Of a stretch of 64,000 nt of DNA, positions 44,887 to 54,511 are shown in pieces. The stretch is from Caldibacillus thermoamylovorans. Its GTDB lineage: Bacteria > Bacillota > Bacilli > Bacillales > Caldibacillaceae. Location: assembly GCF_000751775.1 (NCBI RefSeq), contig NZ_CCRF01000102.1, forward strand, positions 52,263-116,262. The letters are read 5' to 3'. The stretch's first letter is position 1, and the number at the start of each line of letters is the position of its first letter. The notes beneath the pieces were generated by a model. It was not told the DNA's origin. It did not search any database and was given only the letters and a program-made list of their open reading frames with translations. The translations under genes were made by a program, and so were the position numbers.

Positions 44887-46278
44887 ATGGATACTTTACT
44901 TGTTATTATAAATATTATCGCTCTTTTTGCCTTAATTGCTCTTTTATTCACGATGCAAAAGAAGCATGTATCTTTTTCAAAACGTGTTTTTACCGGGCTT
45001 GGGCTTGGAATTGTTTTCGGATTTATTATTCACTTGCTTTACGGAACAACATCGAATATTACGACGCAAACAATTGACTGGTTTAATATTGTCGGATCCG
45101 GTTATGTAAAATTATTGCAAATGATCGTTATGCCGCTCGTTTTTATTTCTATTGTTGGGGCATTTACGAAAGTGCAATTGACGAAAAATCTTGGCAAAAT
45201 CAGTTTCTTGGGTATTGGGATTTTACTCGTTACAACCGGGATTGCTGCAGCCATCGGGATTGCCTCAGCCCTCGGTTTCGGTTTACAAGGGACTGAACTG
45301 ACTGCCGGAGAAGCTGAAAATGCACGGAATGAAGCTTTGACTGAAAATGTAAAAATGGTTCAAGATATGACCATTCCACAACAAATTCTTTCATTTATTC
45401 CGGCAAATCCTTTTGATGATTTGACTGGTTCACGACCGACATCAACAATCGCTGTCGTTATTTTTGCATCCTTTGTAGGAATTGCTTATTTAGGTGTAAG
45501 AAGAAAACAACCGGAGCCAGCTGAACTTTTCAGAAAAATTGTTGAAGCTTTATATGCCATTACCATGCGGATTGTCACATTAATTTTACGGTTAACACCA
45601 TATGGCGTTTTGGCTTTAATGACAAAAATGACGGCTACAAGTGACTATGGGGCAATCGTAAAACTCGGTAAATTTGTCGTCGCTTCTTATGTTGCCATTA
45701 TTGTCATGTTCCTTGTTCATTTATTATTGATTAGTCTGGTAAAATTAAGTCCGGTTACCTATATGAAAAAGGCGTTTCCGACTTTGACATTTGCCTTTAC
45801 ATCCCGCTCCAGTGCCGGGACTTTGCCATTGAACATAAAAACACAGACAGACAGTTTCGGTGTTTCTGAAGCTATTGCCAATTTCGTCGGACCGTTTAGT
45901 TTATCAATCGGGCAAAACGGGTGTGCCGGCATTTATCCGGCGATGCTTGCCATTATGGTTGCACCGACTGCAGGAATCGACCCGTTTAATCCGGCTTTCA
46001 TTTTATCGGTCATTGCCGTTGTTGTCATTAGCTCTTTTGGTGTCGCCGGTGTCGGTGGCGGGGCAACATTTGCATCGTTAATTGTTTTATCTGTATTGAA
46101 TCTTCCTATTGCGATTGTCGGTTTATTGATCTCGGTTGAACCGCTGATTGACATGGGGCGTACCGCTTTAAACGTAAGCGGCAGTATGACGTCCGGTATT
46201 TTGACAAGTAAAATAACCGGTGAATTAAATAAAGATATCTACAATGATAAAAGCCGCAATGACTTTGTAGAAGCTTAA
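44887..46278 (+). CDS. tcyP: L-cystine:cation symporter TcyP
   Basis: 463 residues, dicarboxylate/amino acid:cation symporter (DAACS) fold. TcyP-specific features: N-terminal MQKKHVSFSKRVFTGLGLGI, TFAFTSRSSAGTLPLNIKTQ (hairpin loop 1), IGQNGCAGIYPAM and the final GRTALNVSGSMTSGI. Imports cystine by sodium or proton symport. AGAGGGGG ribosome binding site. A -10 TATAAT-like box (near 44815) preceded by CCAATCGGATTTAAG is a possible CymR-controlled promoter, weakly supported. Confidence 0.92.
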   Translation: MDTLLVIINIIALFALIALLFTMQKKHVSFSKRVFTGLGLGIVFGFIIHLLYGTTSNITTQTIDWFNIVGSGYVKLLQMIVMPLVFISIVGAFTKVQLTKNLGKISFLGIGILLVTTGIAAAIGIASALGFGLQGTELTAGEAENARNEALTENVKMVQDMTIPQQILSFIPANPFDDLTGSRPTSTIAVVIFASFVGIAYLGVRRKQPEPAELFRKIVEALYAITMRIVTLILRLTPYGVLALMTKMTATSDYGAIVKLGKFVVASYVAIIVMFLVHLLLISLVKLSPVTYMKKAFPTLTFAFTSRSSAGTLPLNIKTQTDSFGVSEAIANFVGPFSLSIGQNGCAGIYPAMLAIMVAPTAGIDPFNPAFILSVIAVVVISSFGVAGVGGGATFASLIVLSVLNLPIAIVGLLISVEPLIDMGRTALNVSGSMTSGILTSKITGELNKDIYNDKSRNDFVEA

Positions 46279-46287
46279 TATTGAAAG

Positions 46288-46320
46288 ACCAGATCCGCTA
46301 AAATAGGGATCTGGTTTTTT
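46288..46320 (+). terminator. Terminator of tcyP
   Basis: ACCAGATCC / GGATCTGGT with a 10-nt loop, then TTTTTTC. Confidence 0.9.
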
Positions 46321-46404
46321 CTTTTTACGAAAAATTTACCCGATAATCATATTTTGTACGGGACAAGTATGCTCTCGTTAACATGTTCTTTTTGGATGTT
46401 ATTA

Positions 46405-47934
46405 TTAAACCGGACTAACTCCATGTTTTCGTTCCGTAAATACTTGATACTTCGACATATAAGCATGTAATCGTGATATTAACGCGGATCGCAATTCATT
46501 TGGTTCAATTACATCATCAACGACTAACTCGGAAGCAAGGCGATAAATATCAATTTCTTCACGATATTCTTCCCGTTTTTGGTTAATAAATGCAGCTTGT
46601 TCTACTTTTGGAAGTTGCGCGATTTTATTGGCATATACCGCATTGACCGCCGCTTCCGGACCCATTACCGCTATTTGCGCAGTTGTTAAGGCAATACAGC
46701 AATCGGGTTCAAAAGCGGGACCTGCCATGGCATATAACCCGGCACCATATGCTTTTCTAACAATAACCGTTATCTTTGGAACGGTTGCTTCACTCATGGC
46801 AAAAATCATTTTCGCACCATGGCGAATGATGCCTGCTTTTTCTACTTGTGTGCCAATCATAAATCCCGGTACATCTGCAAAAAAAATCAAGGGAATATTG
46901 AAAGCATCGCATAGGCTAATGAATTTTGCCGCTTTATCTGCTGAATCGTGGAACAAAACCCCGCCTTTTACACGCGGCTGGTTCGCAATGATGCCAACCG
47001 GCTGACCGTCCATACGTGCCAAACCGGTAATGATTTCAGGTGCAAATAGTTTCTTTATCTCACAGAAAGAGTCTTCATCAATCATACAGTCAATCAAATC
47101 GTACATATTAAATGGCGTGTTTTGATTTTTTGGTATCAGTTCATCTATTTCTTTTTTAAAATTAGCCGGCGGTTTTGGCGCTTCTGCTTTTGGTTTTTCC
47201 CGATAGTTGTTTGGGAAGTAACGGATATAATTTCGAGCATAACGAATGGCTTCTTCTTCGGTTTTCGCTAAGACGTCTCCACATCCGGATATCGTACAAT
47301 GCATTTTTGCCCCGCCCATTGTCTCTAAATCTACTTTTTCTCCAATGACCATTTCCGCCATACGGGGGGAACCTAAGTACATGGAGGCATTGCCCTCTAC
47401 CATAATCACAATATCGCAGAATGCCGGGATGTAGGCACCGCCCGCCGCGGATGGGCCGAATAAAATACAAATTTGCGGAATCTTTCCGGATAGTTTAACT
47501 TGATTATAAAAAATACGCCCTGCCCCGCGTCTGCCCGGAAACATTTCTATTTGATCGGTAATCCGAGCACCTGCTGAATCAACTAAATAAAACAACGGGC
47601 AATTTAGTTTGTCTGCTGTTTCTTGAATACGAATAATTTTTTCAACTGTTCTTTTCCCCCAGGAACCTGCCTTTACTGTTGAGTCATTAGCCATAACACA
47701 AACCGTGCGGCCGTGGATTTTACCAATTCCTGTTACTACGCCATCTGCAGGTAGGTCGCCTGCCAAACAATTTGCGTATAAACCGTCTTCAAATTCAATA
47801 TTGTCATCGAACAATAGTTTTAGTCGTTCCCGGACAAATAATTTCCCTTGTTCTTTGTTTTTTTCGTGATACTTTGGATGACCGCCTTTTAAAATTTCCT
47901 CCTTTAAATTTTTTGTTGTGATAACGTCATTCAT
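46405..47934 (-). CDS. yngE: Acyl-CoA carboxylase carboxyltransferase subunit YngE
   Basis: Start ATG 47934 behind AAAGGGGG (509 residues). Biotin-dependent carboxyltransferase with N- and C-crotonase-fold halves: SAGARITDQIEMFPGRRGAGRIF (key S-A-G-A-R), GPSAAGGAYIPAF, FADVPGFMIGTQ and RKAYGAGLYAMAGPAF. Transfers CO2 from carboxybiotin to a branched acyl-CoA, most likely 3-methylcrotonyl-CoA in leucine breakdown. Last gene of the yngJ-I-HA-HB-G-F-E operon, same order as in B. subtilis. Confidence 0.92.
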   Translation of the reverse strand: MNDVITTKNLKEEILKGGHPKYHEKNKEQGKLFVRERLKLLFDDNIEFEDGLYANCLAGDLPADGVVTGIGKIHGRTVCVMANDSTVKAGSWGKRTVEKIIRIQETADKLNCPLFYLVDSAGARITDQIEMFPGRRGAGRIFYNQVKLSGKIPQICILFGPSAAGGAYIPAFCDIVIMVEGNASMYLGSPRMAEMVIGEKVDLETMGGAKMHCTISGCGDVLAKTEEEAIRYARNYIRYFPNNYREKPKAEAPKPPANFKKEIDELIPKNQNTPFNMYDLIDCMIDEDSFCEIKKLFAPEIITGLARMDGQPVGIIANQPRVKGGVLFHDSADKAAKFISLCDAFNIPLIFFADVPGFMIGTQVEKAGIIRHGAKMIFAMSEATVPKITVIVRKAYGAGLYAMAGPAFEPDCCIALTTAQIAVMGPEAAVNAVYANKIAQLPKVEQAAFINQKREEYREEIDIYRLASELVVDDVIEPNELRSALISRLHAYMSKYQVFTERKHGVSPV

Positions 47935-48010
47935 TTCACTTCCCCCTTTGTCTGCAACTGCCTGCAAAATTAAACTTAATACAGCGTTAATTTCCGGTCA
48001 TATGAAGTAG

Positions 48011-48793
48011 CTACTTACCTACATATTGCGGCTGGCGTTTTTCTTGAAATGCTTGTAATCCTTCGAGCCTGTCCGCTGTACGTAGAAGCTCGTTATAAGC
48101 AAGTGCCTCAATTTTTAAACCCGTTTTCAAGTCGGCATCCATACCATGATTAATGGCCGTTTTTGCCTGTATTAGTGATAATGGAGCATTTTTGGCAATC
48201 TCGAGCGCCAGTTCATGGGCTTTTTCCATTAATTGCTCAGGTTCATAAACATACTCCACAATGCCAAGCCGGTAAGCCTCATCTGCTGAAATCCTTCTAG
48301 CCGTATAAATCAATTCCTTCGCACGACCCATTCCGATTAAACGCGGCAATCTTTGTGTTCCACCCGCACCGGGAATAATGCCCAGCGATGTTTCTGTTAA
48401 ACCGATTTTGGCATTTTTACCGGCTATCCGAAGATCACATGCAAGTGCTAACTCAAGTCCGCCGCCAAATGCGACCCCGTTCAAAACCGCAATAACCGGC
48501 TGCGGTAAATCTTCTACTTGTTGAATGGTTGAGCCAATAAGTGAGACCGTTTGCTTTACTTGATGCTCATCCATCCCTTTCCGCTCTTTCAAATCAGCAC
48601 CTGCGCAAAATGCTTTTTCCCCTTCACCGATAATTAGCACGACACGTATATCGCGATTATAATGAAGTGCTTTCAGTGTATCGCTCAATTCTGTTAATAA
48701 CTGAATCGACATGGCATTGGCAGCTTCGGGTCTTGTTAATGTAATGACACCGACCCAGTTTTTATAAATGTCAAACCGTATGTTTACTGTCAC
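48011..48793 (-). CDS. yngF: Enoyl-CoA hydratase, methylglutaconyl-CoA type YngF
   Basis: 260 residues from GTG 48793 (AAGGGGG ten bases ahead). Crotonase fold: ADLKERKGM, FGGGLELALACDLRIA, the catalytic TETSLGIIPGAGGTQRLPR with the expected Glu. Hydrates 3-methylglutaconyl-CoA to HMG-CoA in the leucine route. It overlaps the HMG-CoA lyase gene end by 23 bp, so the two are translationally coupled. Confidence 0.9.
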   Translation of the reverse strand: MTVNIRFDIYKNWVGVITLTRPEAANAMSIQLLTELSDTLKALHYNRDIRVVLIIGEGEKAFCAGADLKERKGMDEHQVKQTVSLIGSTIQQVEDLPQPVIAVLNGVAFGGGLELALACDLRIAGKNAKIGLTETSLGIIPGAGGTQRLPRLIGMGRAKELIYTARRISADEAYRLGIVEYVYEPEQLMEKAHELALEIAKNAPLSLIQAKTAINHGMDADLKTGLKIEALAYNELLRTADRLEGLQAFQEKRQPQYVGK

Positions 48794-49706
48794 TGTGGGC
48801 TAACCCCCTTTTACCCCTGGCAATTTCTAGTTGTTTTGATCCTAATTTTCGACCAATTTTTTCTTCTATAAAAAATGCACTTGCTAAGATTGCATCCATG
48901 TTCACCCCTGTTTCAATGCCCATTTCAGTTAATAAATATAGCAAGTCTTCTGTCGCTACATTTCCTGTTGCTCCTTTTGCATAAGGACAACCGCCAAGAC
49001 CACCAACTGAACTGTCAAAAATTGTTATCCCCATTTCAAGTGATTTTACGATATTGGCGAGTGCCGTACCCCTTGTATCATGAAAATGCATGGCAAAAAC
49101 ATTCGGTGGATACTCGTTGAATAAACGCGCTAATAATTTCTCTACCTGCGTTGGTACAGCTACACCAATCGTATCCCCGAGCGATACCTCTGTGACACCC
49201 ATGTTAAATAGGGCATCGACAACTTTTAACACTTGCTCCGGTTCAATATATCCTTCATAAGGGCAACCGATTACCGTTGAAACATATCCCCGGACAGATC
49301 GGTTGGCTTTTAACCCTTCTTGAACAACTTCTTTCAAAATAGGGATTGTTTCATCTATCGTTTTATTTATATTGTTTTTATTATGAGTTTCAGAAGCCGA
49401 TAAAAAGACACTTACCTCATCCACTTCCGCTTCAAGAGCACGAATAAGCCCTCGCATATTCGGGACCAGTGCGGCATATGTGATTGTTTGATTACGCTTA
49501 ATCGATTGAAGAACATCCTTTGCATCAGCAAGTTGCGGAATCCATTCCGGGTGAACAAAAGATGTCACTTCGATATATTTTAGCCCCGATTCACTTAACT
49601 GATTAATGAATGAGATTTTATCTTCAGTTAAAATTTTTTGTTTTTCATTTTGAAGTCCATCTCTCGGTCCTACTTCTTTCATGACAACTTGACGTGGAAG
49701 GTTCAC
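48771..49706 (-). CDS. yngG: Hydroxymethylglutaryl-CoA lyase YngG
   Basis: Start taken as GTG 49706, six bases after GGGGGG; the ATG at 49712 touches the ribosome binding site. 311 residues, TIM barrel lyase: VGPRDGLQNE (Arg and Asp of the active site), HFHDTRGTALAN (metal-binding His) and the signature SVGGLGGCPYAKGATGN with the catalytic Cys. Splits HMG-CoA to acetyl-CoA and acetoacetate, the last step of this pathway. Confidence 0.92.
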   Translation of the reverse strand: MNLPRQVVMKEVGPRDGLQNEKQKILTEDKISFINQLSESGLKYIEVTSFVHPEWIPQLADAKDVLQSIKRNQTITYAALVPNMRGLIRALEAEVDEVSVFLSASETHNKNNINKTIDETIPILKEVVQEGLKANRSVRGYVSTVIGCPYEGYIEPEQVLKVVDALFNMGVTEVSLGDTIGVAVPTQVEKLLARLFNEYPPNVFAMHFHDTRGTALANIVKSLEMGITIFDSSVGGLGGCPYAKGATGNVATEDLLYLLTEMGIETGVNMDAILASAFFIEEKIGRKLGSKQLEIARGKRGLAHSDSKHTV

Positions 49707-49717
49707 TCGCATCCCCC

Positions 49718-49930
49718 CTACTCAATTTCTAAAAGGTCATCTTCTTCATTGACGAACATGCCTTCTTGGACAATAATTCTTTTCACGACTCCATCACTTT
49801 CCGCTGAAATTGGGATCTCCATTTTCATTGACTCTAAAATGACCACATCTTGGCCTGCTTTTACCTCTTCCCCTTCTGAAACGACGATTTTCCAAACGGT
49901 TCCTGCCATACTTGCCTTTATTTTTGTCAT
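49718..49930 (-). CDS. yngHB: Biotin carboxyl carrier protein YngHB
   Basis: 70 residues from ATG 49930 behind GGAGGGG; the frame extends upstream but without homology. Single biotinyl domain, MTKIKASMAGTVWKIVVSEG..., biotin-accepting Lys36 in ESMKM (Ser replaces the usual Ala of EAMKM, common in this family). Carries carboxybiotin between YngHA and YngE. Confidence 0.9.
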   Translation of the reverse strand: MTKIKASMAGTVWKIVVSEGEEVKAGQDVVILESMKMEIPISAESDGVVKRIIVQEGMFVNEEDDLLEIE

Positions 49931-50080
49931 TTCTATCCCCTCCAAATAATAAGAACTACGCGATTGCCTGGCTTTTGCGTGTCGTGAATAGTTCTCCGCC
50001 GGCATCTTTGCATGAATCTAGCGTATAAAGGAAAACAGGGAGAAGGCTCCCGTTTATATTTTTATAATGGAATCCTTCTC

Positions 50081-51445
50081 TTACTTACTCTTGATTTCTT
50101 GAATTTTTGGCAAATAATAGTTTTCTACAAAACTCGTAGTTGGATATCCTTTTAAAAACAGTTCATGGCTTACTGTTTCAATCAACATAGGTATATTTGT
50201 TTTAATCCCTCCTACTTTGTAATGATGGAGAGCGTCTAGCAAGCGCTTACAAGCCTCGTCCCGGTCTTTACCCCAAGCAATTAGTTTTGCTATCATCGGA
50301 TCATAGAATGGTGTAACCACAGTTCCCGCTTCAATGGCGCATTCATGCCTGATACCCGGTCCTTGTGGTAATTGCAAACCCGTTATTTTACCCGGTGATG
50401 GGAAAAATGTTTTTGGATCCTCTGCATAAATTCTTACTTCAATGGCATGCCCTTTTCTCTCAATATCTTCTCGTTGAAATGAAAGAGACTCTCCTGCTGC
50501 GATTTTTATCTGCTCAGCAACTAAATCTAATCCTAAAATTTCTTCTGTTACCGGATGTTCAACTTGCAATCTTGTATTTACCTCTAAAAAATAGAAGTTT
50601 TGCTTTGAATCAACTAAAAATTCAATTGTGCCGGCATTTGTATAACCAATATATTTTGCAGCACGGACAGCAGCTTCTTGCATTTTTGCCCTTGTTGCTT
50701 CCGAGATAAATGGTGATGGTGCTTCTTCCACTACTTTTTGGTTACGCCTTTGAATTGAACATTCCCTTTCAAATAGTGGGACAACATTTCCATAGGAATC
50801 TGCAATTATTTGAATTTCCACATGGTGAGGATCTTCAATAAGTTTTTCTATATACATTGTGCCGTCGCCGAAAAATGATTCTGCCCGCTTCTTATTCCCT
50901 TCGTAAGCCTTTACAAGTTGATCCGAATTATCAATCCGCTGCATGCCAATTCCGCCACCCCCGGCAGATGCTTTTAACATGATTGGATAACCGATTTTTT
51001 CAGCAGCTTGACATGCCGCTTCCGTATTTTCAAGGGCAATATCCATCCCTTCAATAATGGGAATACCAGCTTCTTTCATTTTTTTCCGCGCTTCTAATTT
51101 ACTCCCCATTGAAGCAATTACTTCCGGTGAAGGTCCGATAAAAGTGAGTCCGGCATCTAAACAACTTTGAGCAAACGTTGCATTCTCCGACAGTAGCCCG
51201 TAACCCGGATGAATCGCCTCTGCATGAGATTCCTTGGCAATTTCAATAATTTTTTCAATATTTAAATAGCTTTGGGCAACTGGAGGTTTTCCGACTAAGT
51301 ATGCTTCATCTGCCTCCTTGACATATAGCGACTGAGCATCGGCCTCTGAATAGATGGCAACGGTTTGAATATTTAATTTTCGGCACGTGCAAATAATTCG
51401 CCGTGCAATTTCACCACGGTTGGCAATTAAGATTTTTTTAAACAA
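50081..51445 (-). CDS. yngHA: Biotin carboxylase YngHA
   Basis: 454 residues from TTG 51445, eight bases after AAGGAGGG; a GTG at 51466 lies inside the ribosome binding site region and is unlikely. ATP-grasp carboxylase: FKKILIANRGEIARRI, KASAGGGGIGM (Gly-rich ATP loop), EVNTRLQVEHPVTEEI (catalytic). Carboxylates the biotin of YngHB with bicarbonate and ATP. 75 bp upstream of yngHB and two dozen bases after yngI. Confidence 0.92.
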   Translation of the reverse strand: MFKKILIANRGEIARRIICTCRKLNIQTVAIYSEADAQSLYVKEADEAYLVGKPPVAQSYLNIEKIIEIAKESHAEAIHPGYGLLSENATFAQSCLDAGLTFIGPSPEVIASMGSKLEARKKMKEAGIPIIEGMDIALENTEAACQAAEKIGYPIMLKASAGGGGIGMQRIDNSDQLVKAYEGNKKRAESFFGDGTMYIEKLIEDPHHVEIQIIADSYGNVVPLFERECSIQRRNQKVVEEAPSPFISEATRAKMQEAAVRAAKYIGYTNAGTIEFLVDSKQNFYFLEVNTRLQVEHPVTEEILGLDLVAEQIKIAAGESLSFQREDIERKGHAIEVRIYAEDPKTFFPSPGKITGLQLPQGPGIRHECAIEAGTVVTPFYDPMIAKLIAWGKDRDEACKRLLDALHHYKVGGIKTNIPMLIETVSHELFLKGYPTTSFVENYYLPKIQEIKSK

Positions 51446-51466
51446 TGACGACTCCCTCCTTATCAC

Positions 51467-53101
51467 TTATTTTATGAAACGGTTCACTTGTTCTCTCAAT
51501 CTAAACTTTTGAATTTTCCCGGAAGCTGTCATTGGGTAGCTGTCTGTAAAAATAATGTACTTTGGAATTTTATTGCGGGCTATTTTATTTCTACAGTAAT
51601 TTTTTATTTCTTCTTCTGATGCTGATTCTCCTTCACGTAAAATAATAAAAGCGGCTACCTCTTCACCATACTTGTCATCAGGCACACCAACGACTTGCAC
51701 ATCGAGAATTTTCGGATGTGTATATAAAAACTCTTCAATTTCACGCGGATATATGTTTTCACCACCGCGAATAATCATATCTTTCAAGCGACCGGTAATA
51801 CGGACGTAGCCGTTTTCATCCATCGTTGCTAAATCACCCGTATGTAACCAATGCTCTGCATCAATAACTTCCCCGGTTGCTTCGGGATTGTTATAATATC
51901 CTTTCATTACGTGGTAACCGCGTGTGCAAAGTTCCCCTTGCGCACCGGGCGGTACTTCGGTATCTGTTCCCGGTTCAACAATTTTTACTTCAACATTTGG
52001 TAATGCGCAGCCGACTGTTTCAACCCGTAATTCCAAAGGGTCATTCGTACGCGTTTGCGTGATCACCGGTGAAGATTCCGTTTGGCCGTAACAAATGGTA
52101 ATGTCGGTCATTCCCATTTTCTGAATAACGGCCTTCATCACTTCAACCGGACAGTTGGAACCGGCCATTACCCCTGTTCGTAACGATGAAAGATCAAAAT
52201 CGTCAAAATTAGGTAAATTTAACTCACTGATAAACATTGTTGGCACACCGTGAAGTGCTGTACATTTCTCTTTTTCTACCGTTCTTAACACTTCTTCAGG
52301 ATTAAATTCTTGTACAGGTACCATCGTTCCTCCACAGGTTGTTATGGCCAATGTACCAATCACACAACCGAAACAATGGAAGAAAGGTACCGGAATGCAT
52401 AAGCGGTCATCCTTTGTTAATTTCATACATTCGGCGATGTTCACTGCATTGTTAATTAAGTTATAGTGGGTTAACATGACCCCTTTTGGAAAACCTGTTG
52501 TCCCTGATGTATATTGAATATTAATGACATCATCATAGTGTAATGTTGCTTTTCTTTCCGCCAATTGTTCGTCCGTAATCTGTTCTGCAGCATTGAGGAT
52601 GTCGGACCAGTTAAAGGTTCCATCATAACGGTTTTCGCCTAAAACAATGACATTTTTTAGCTTTGGTAACCGTTTGGATTGCAATTGACCAGGCTCAGAT
52701 GTTTTTAACTCGGGACATATTTCATAAACAGTATCAATAAAGCGATGATCACGATATTGTTCAATGAGAATCAGTGTTGTCGAATCCGACTGTTTTAATA
52801 AATATTCCAGCTCACGGGCTCTATAATTCGTGTTTACAGTTACGAGAGGCGCACCCATTTTCCCTGTTGCAAATTGGAGACTTACCCACTCGGGAACGTT
52901 TGTTGTCCATACAGCCAGATGGTCGCCTTTTTCAATACCGAGGGCCATCAAGCCTTTTGCCACTTTGTCTGAGAGATTATCAAGTTGCTGATAAGTTAAG
53001 CGCAAATCACGATCAGTATAAACAAGCGCTTCTTGGTTTGGATGTTGATTCGCTTTTTCTTCAATCAATTGGCCGATTGTTGAAAAAATCAGATCTGCCA
53101 T
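51467..53101 (-). CDS. yngI: AMP-binding acyl-CoA ligase YngI
   Basis: 544 residues. P-loop [12 protein letters not shown] (197-208), [50 protein letters not shown] (key T-G-D, R-L-K-D and G-G-E-N), C-terminal catalytic Lys in TASGKIQKF. Activates a fatty or branched acid (for example isovalerate) to its CoA ester to feed YngJ. Strong GGGGGG-type ribosome binding site before ATG 53101. Confidence 0.92.
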   Translation of the reverse strand: MADLIFSTIGQLIEEKANQHPNQEALVYTDRDLRLTYQQLDNLSDKVAKGLMALGIEKGDHLAVWTTNVPEWVSLQFATGKMGAPLVTVNTNYRARELEYLLKQSDSTTLILIEQYRDHRFIDTVYEICPELKTSEPGQLQSKRLPKLKNVIVLGENRYDGTFNWSDILNAAEQITDEQLAERKATLHYDDVINIQYTSGTTGFPKGVMLTHYNLINNAVNIAECMKLTKDDRLCIPVPFFHCFGCVIGTLAITTCGGTMVPVQEFNPEEVLRTVEKEKCTALHGVPTMFISELNLPNFDDFDLSSLRTGVMAGSNCPVEVMKAVIQKMGMTDITICYGQTESSPVITQTRTNDPLELRVETVGCALPNVEVKIVEPGTDTEVPPGAQGELCTRGYHVMKGYYNNPEATGEVIDAEHWLHTGDLATMDENGYVRITGRLKDMIIRGGENIYPREIEEFLYTHPKILDVQVVGVPDDKYGEEVAAFIILREGESASEEEIKNYCRNKIARNKIPKYIIFTDSYPMTASGKIQKFRLREQVNRFIK

Positions 53102-53129
53102 TGTATCCCCCCTAATATACTTTTCATTC

Positions 53130-53270
53130 GTCTACTAACATGCTATTGTTCTTGTCGGTAACTTCTTCTGCTTGAGCTACTAAAATACTTTTTTTACTAA
53201 CATCTAAAGGTCGCCGGTAACTTCTTCTTTTCGGGCCACCATTATCTTGTTCGTTTTTCTACTAACATCC
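53130..53270. repeat. 62-65 bp degenerate repeat including the yngJ 3' end
   Basis: TACTAACAT occurs at 53133, 53195 and 53260, and GGTAACTTCTTC at 53157 and about 53216. The third TACTAACAT contains the yngJ stop codon (GGATGTTAG on the minus strand), so the intergenic copies repeat the gene's last bases. About 2.3 units between yngJ and yngI. Confidence 0.6.
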
Positions 53271-54404
53271 AATTAATCTGGAAATAACCACTCTTTGAAT
53301 CTCTGATGTTCCTTCTCCAATTTCCATTAACTTAATGTCACGTAAATGTCTTTCCACATCGTATTCAGCCATGTACCCGTAGCCGCCATGGATTTGAATC
53401 GCTTGGTTACAAACTCTAAAACCCATTTCGGAAGCAAATAATTTTGCATATGCCGCTTCTTTGCTAAATGGTTTGTTGTTATCCTTGAGCCACGCTGCTT
53501 TGTACAACATATTTCTCGCTAATTCAATTTCCATAGCCATATCAGCAAGTTTAAATTGAATGGCTTGGAACTTTGAAATTGAACGACCAAATTGGACTCT
53601 TTCCTTTGCGTATGCAAGCGCTTTCTCGAAGGCTGCTTGAGCAATACCGACTGATAAGGCAGCTATTGAAATTCGTCCGCCATCCAATGTATTTAAAAAT
53701 TGACTAAATCCTCTTTGCGGGTCTCCAAGTACATTTTCTTTCGGTACACGAACATTTTCTAACACGATTTGAGAGGTGTTTGATGCCCGAACACCCATTT
53801 TTTGATAATCAGATGTAATCGTCATACCGGGAGCATCTGTCGGTACAATAAGTGCAGTTATAATCTTCTTCCCATCTTCCCTTTCACCGGTTACCGCAGT
53901 AATAATTACTTGCCGAGCATAACTTGCATTGGTAATCCAACATTTTTCTCCGTTAATCACATATTCATCCCCATCAAGAACGGCTTTTGTTCTCGCCCCG
54001 CCGGCATCAGAACCGGCATTAGGTTCCGTTAACCCGAATGATCCTAATGCTTTTCCTTGCGCCATAGGTACCAGCCATTCTTGTTTTTGCTCCTCTGTCC
54101 CAAAGTTATAAATGGGGGATGCACCTAAGCTAACGGCCGCCGCATAACTTAATCCTGTACCTCCGCAAGCTTTACCGATCTCTTCAACGGCAATTACATA
54201 TGAAATGGTATCCCCACCGGAACCCCCATATTTTTCCGGAAAAGGAATCCCCATTAAACCCAATTTACCCATTTTCTGAAACGTGTCGAGTCTGAAGGAA
54301 TGTGTTTCATCCAGTTCTCTCGCATATGGTTTTACTTCCTTTTCCGCGAAGTCTCTTACCATATCTCGAATCATTAGCTGTTCTTTCGTTAATTCAAAAT
54401 TCAT
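53262..54404 (-). CDS. yngJ: Acyl-CoA dehydrogenase YngJ
   Basis: 380 residues, short-chain acyl-CoA dehydrogenase size. LTEPNAGSDAGGARTKA (substrate/FAD loop), CWITNASYA, FGRSISKFQAIQFKLADM, IQIHGGYGYMAEYDVERHLRD and the catalytic Glu in LMEIGEGTSEIQR. First gene of the yng operon; likely isovaleryl-CoA dehydrogenase, giving 3-methylcrotonyl-CoA for the carboxylase. A TetR-type palindrome lies 65 bp upstream of the start. Confidence 0.92.
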   Translation of the reverse strand: MNFELTKEQLMIRDMVRDFAEKEVKPYARELDETHSFRLDTFQKMGKLGLMGIPFPEKYGGSGGDTISYVIAVEEIGKACGGTGLSYAAAVSLGASPIYNFGTEEQKQEWLVPMAQGKALGSFGLTEPNAGSDAGGARTKAVLDGDEYVINGEKCWITNASYARQVIITAVTGEREDGKKIITALIVPTDAPGMTITSDYQKMGVRASNTSQIVLENVRVPKENVLGDPQRGFSQFLNTLDGGRISIAALSVGIAQAAFEKALAYAKERVQFGRSISKFQAIQFKLADMAMEIELARNMLYKAAWLKDNNKPFSKEAAYAKLFASEMGFRVCNQAIQIHGGYGYMAEYDVERHLRDIKLMEIGEGTSEIQRVVISRLIGC

Positions 54405-54468
54405 TCTCTCCCAACCCCTTTTTCAGTGATCGACCAGGCGGTATTCTTAAAGAAAGGTTATTGCTAAG

Positions 54469-54482
54469 ACCGACCAGTCGGT
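54469..54482. promoter_or_regulatory. TetR-type operator upstream of the yng operon
   Basis: ACCGACCAGTCGGT, 14-bp palindrome (6-bp arms ACCGAC/GTCGGT). A related half-site CGACCAGGCGGT lies at 54431-54442. Placed between the TetR gene and yngJ, both on the minus strand; probably bound by the adjacent TetR protein. Confidence 0.7.
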
Positions 54483-54511
54483 TTGTTCAACAGTTAAAAA
54501 CAAAAAAATAT

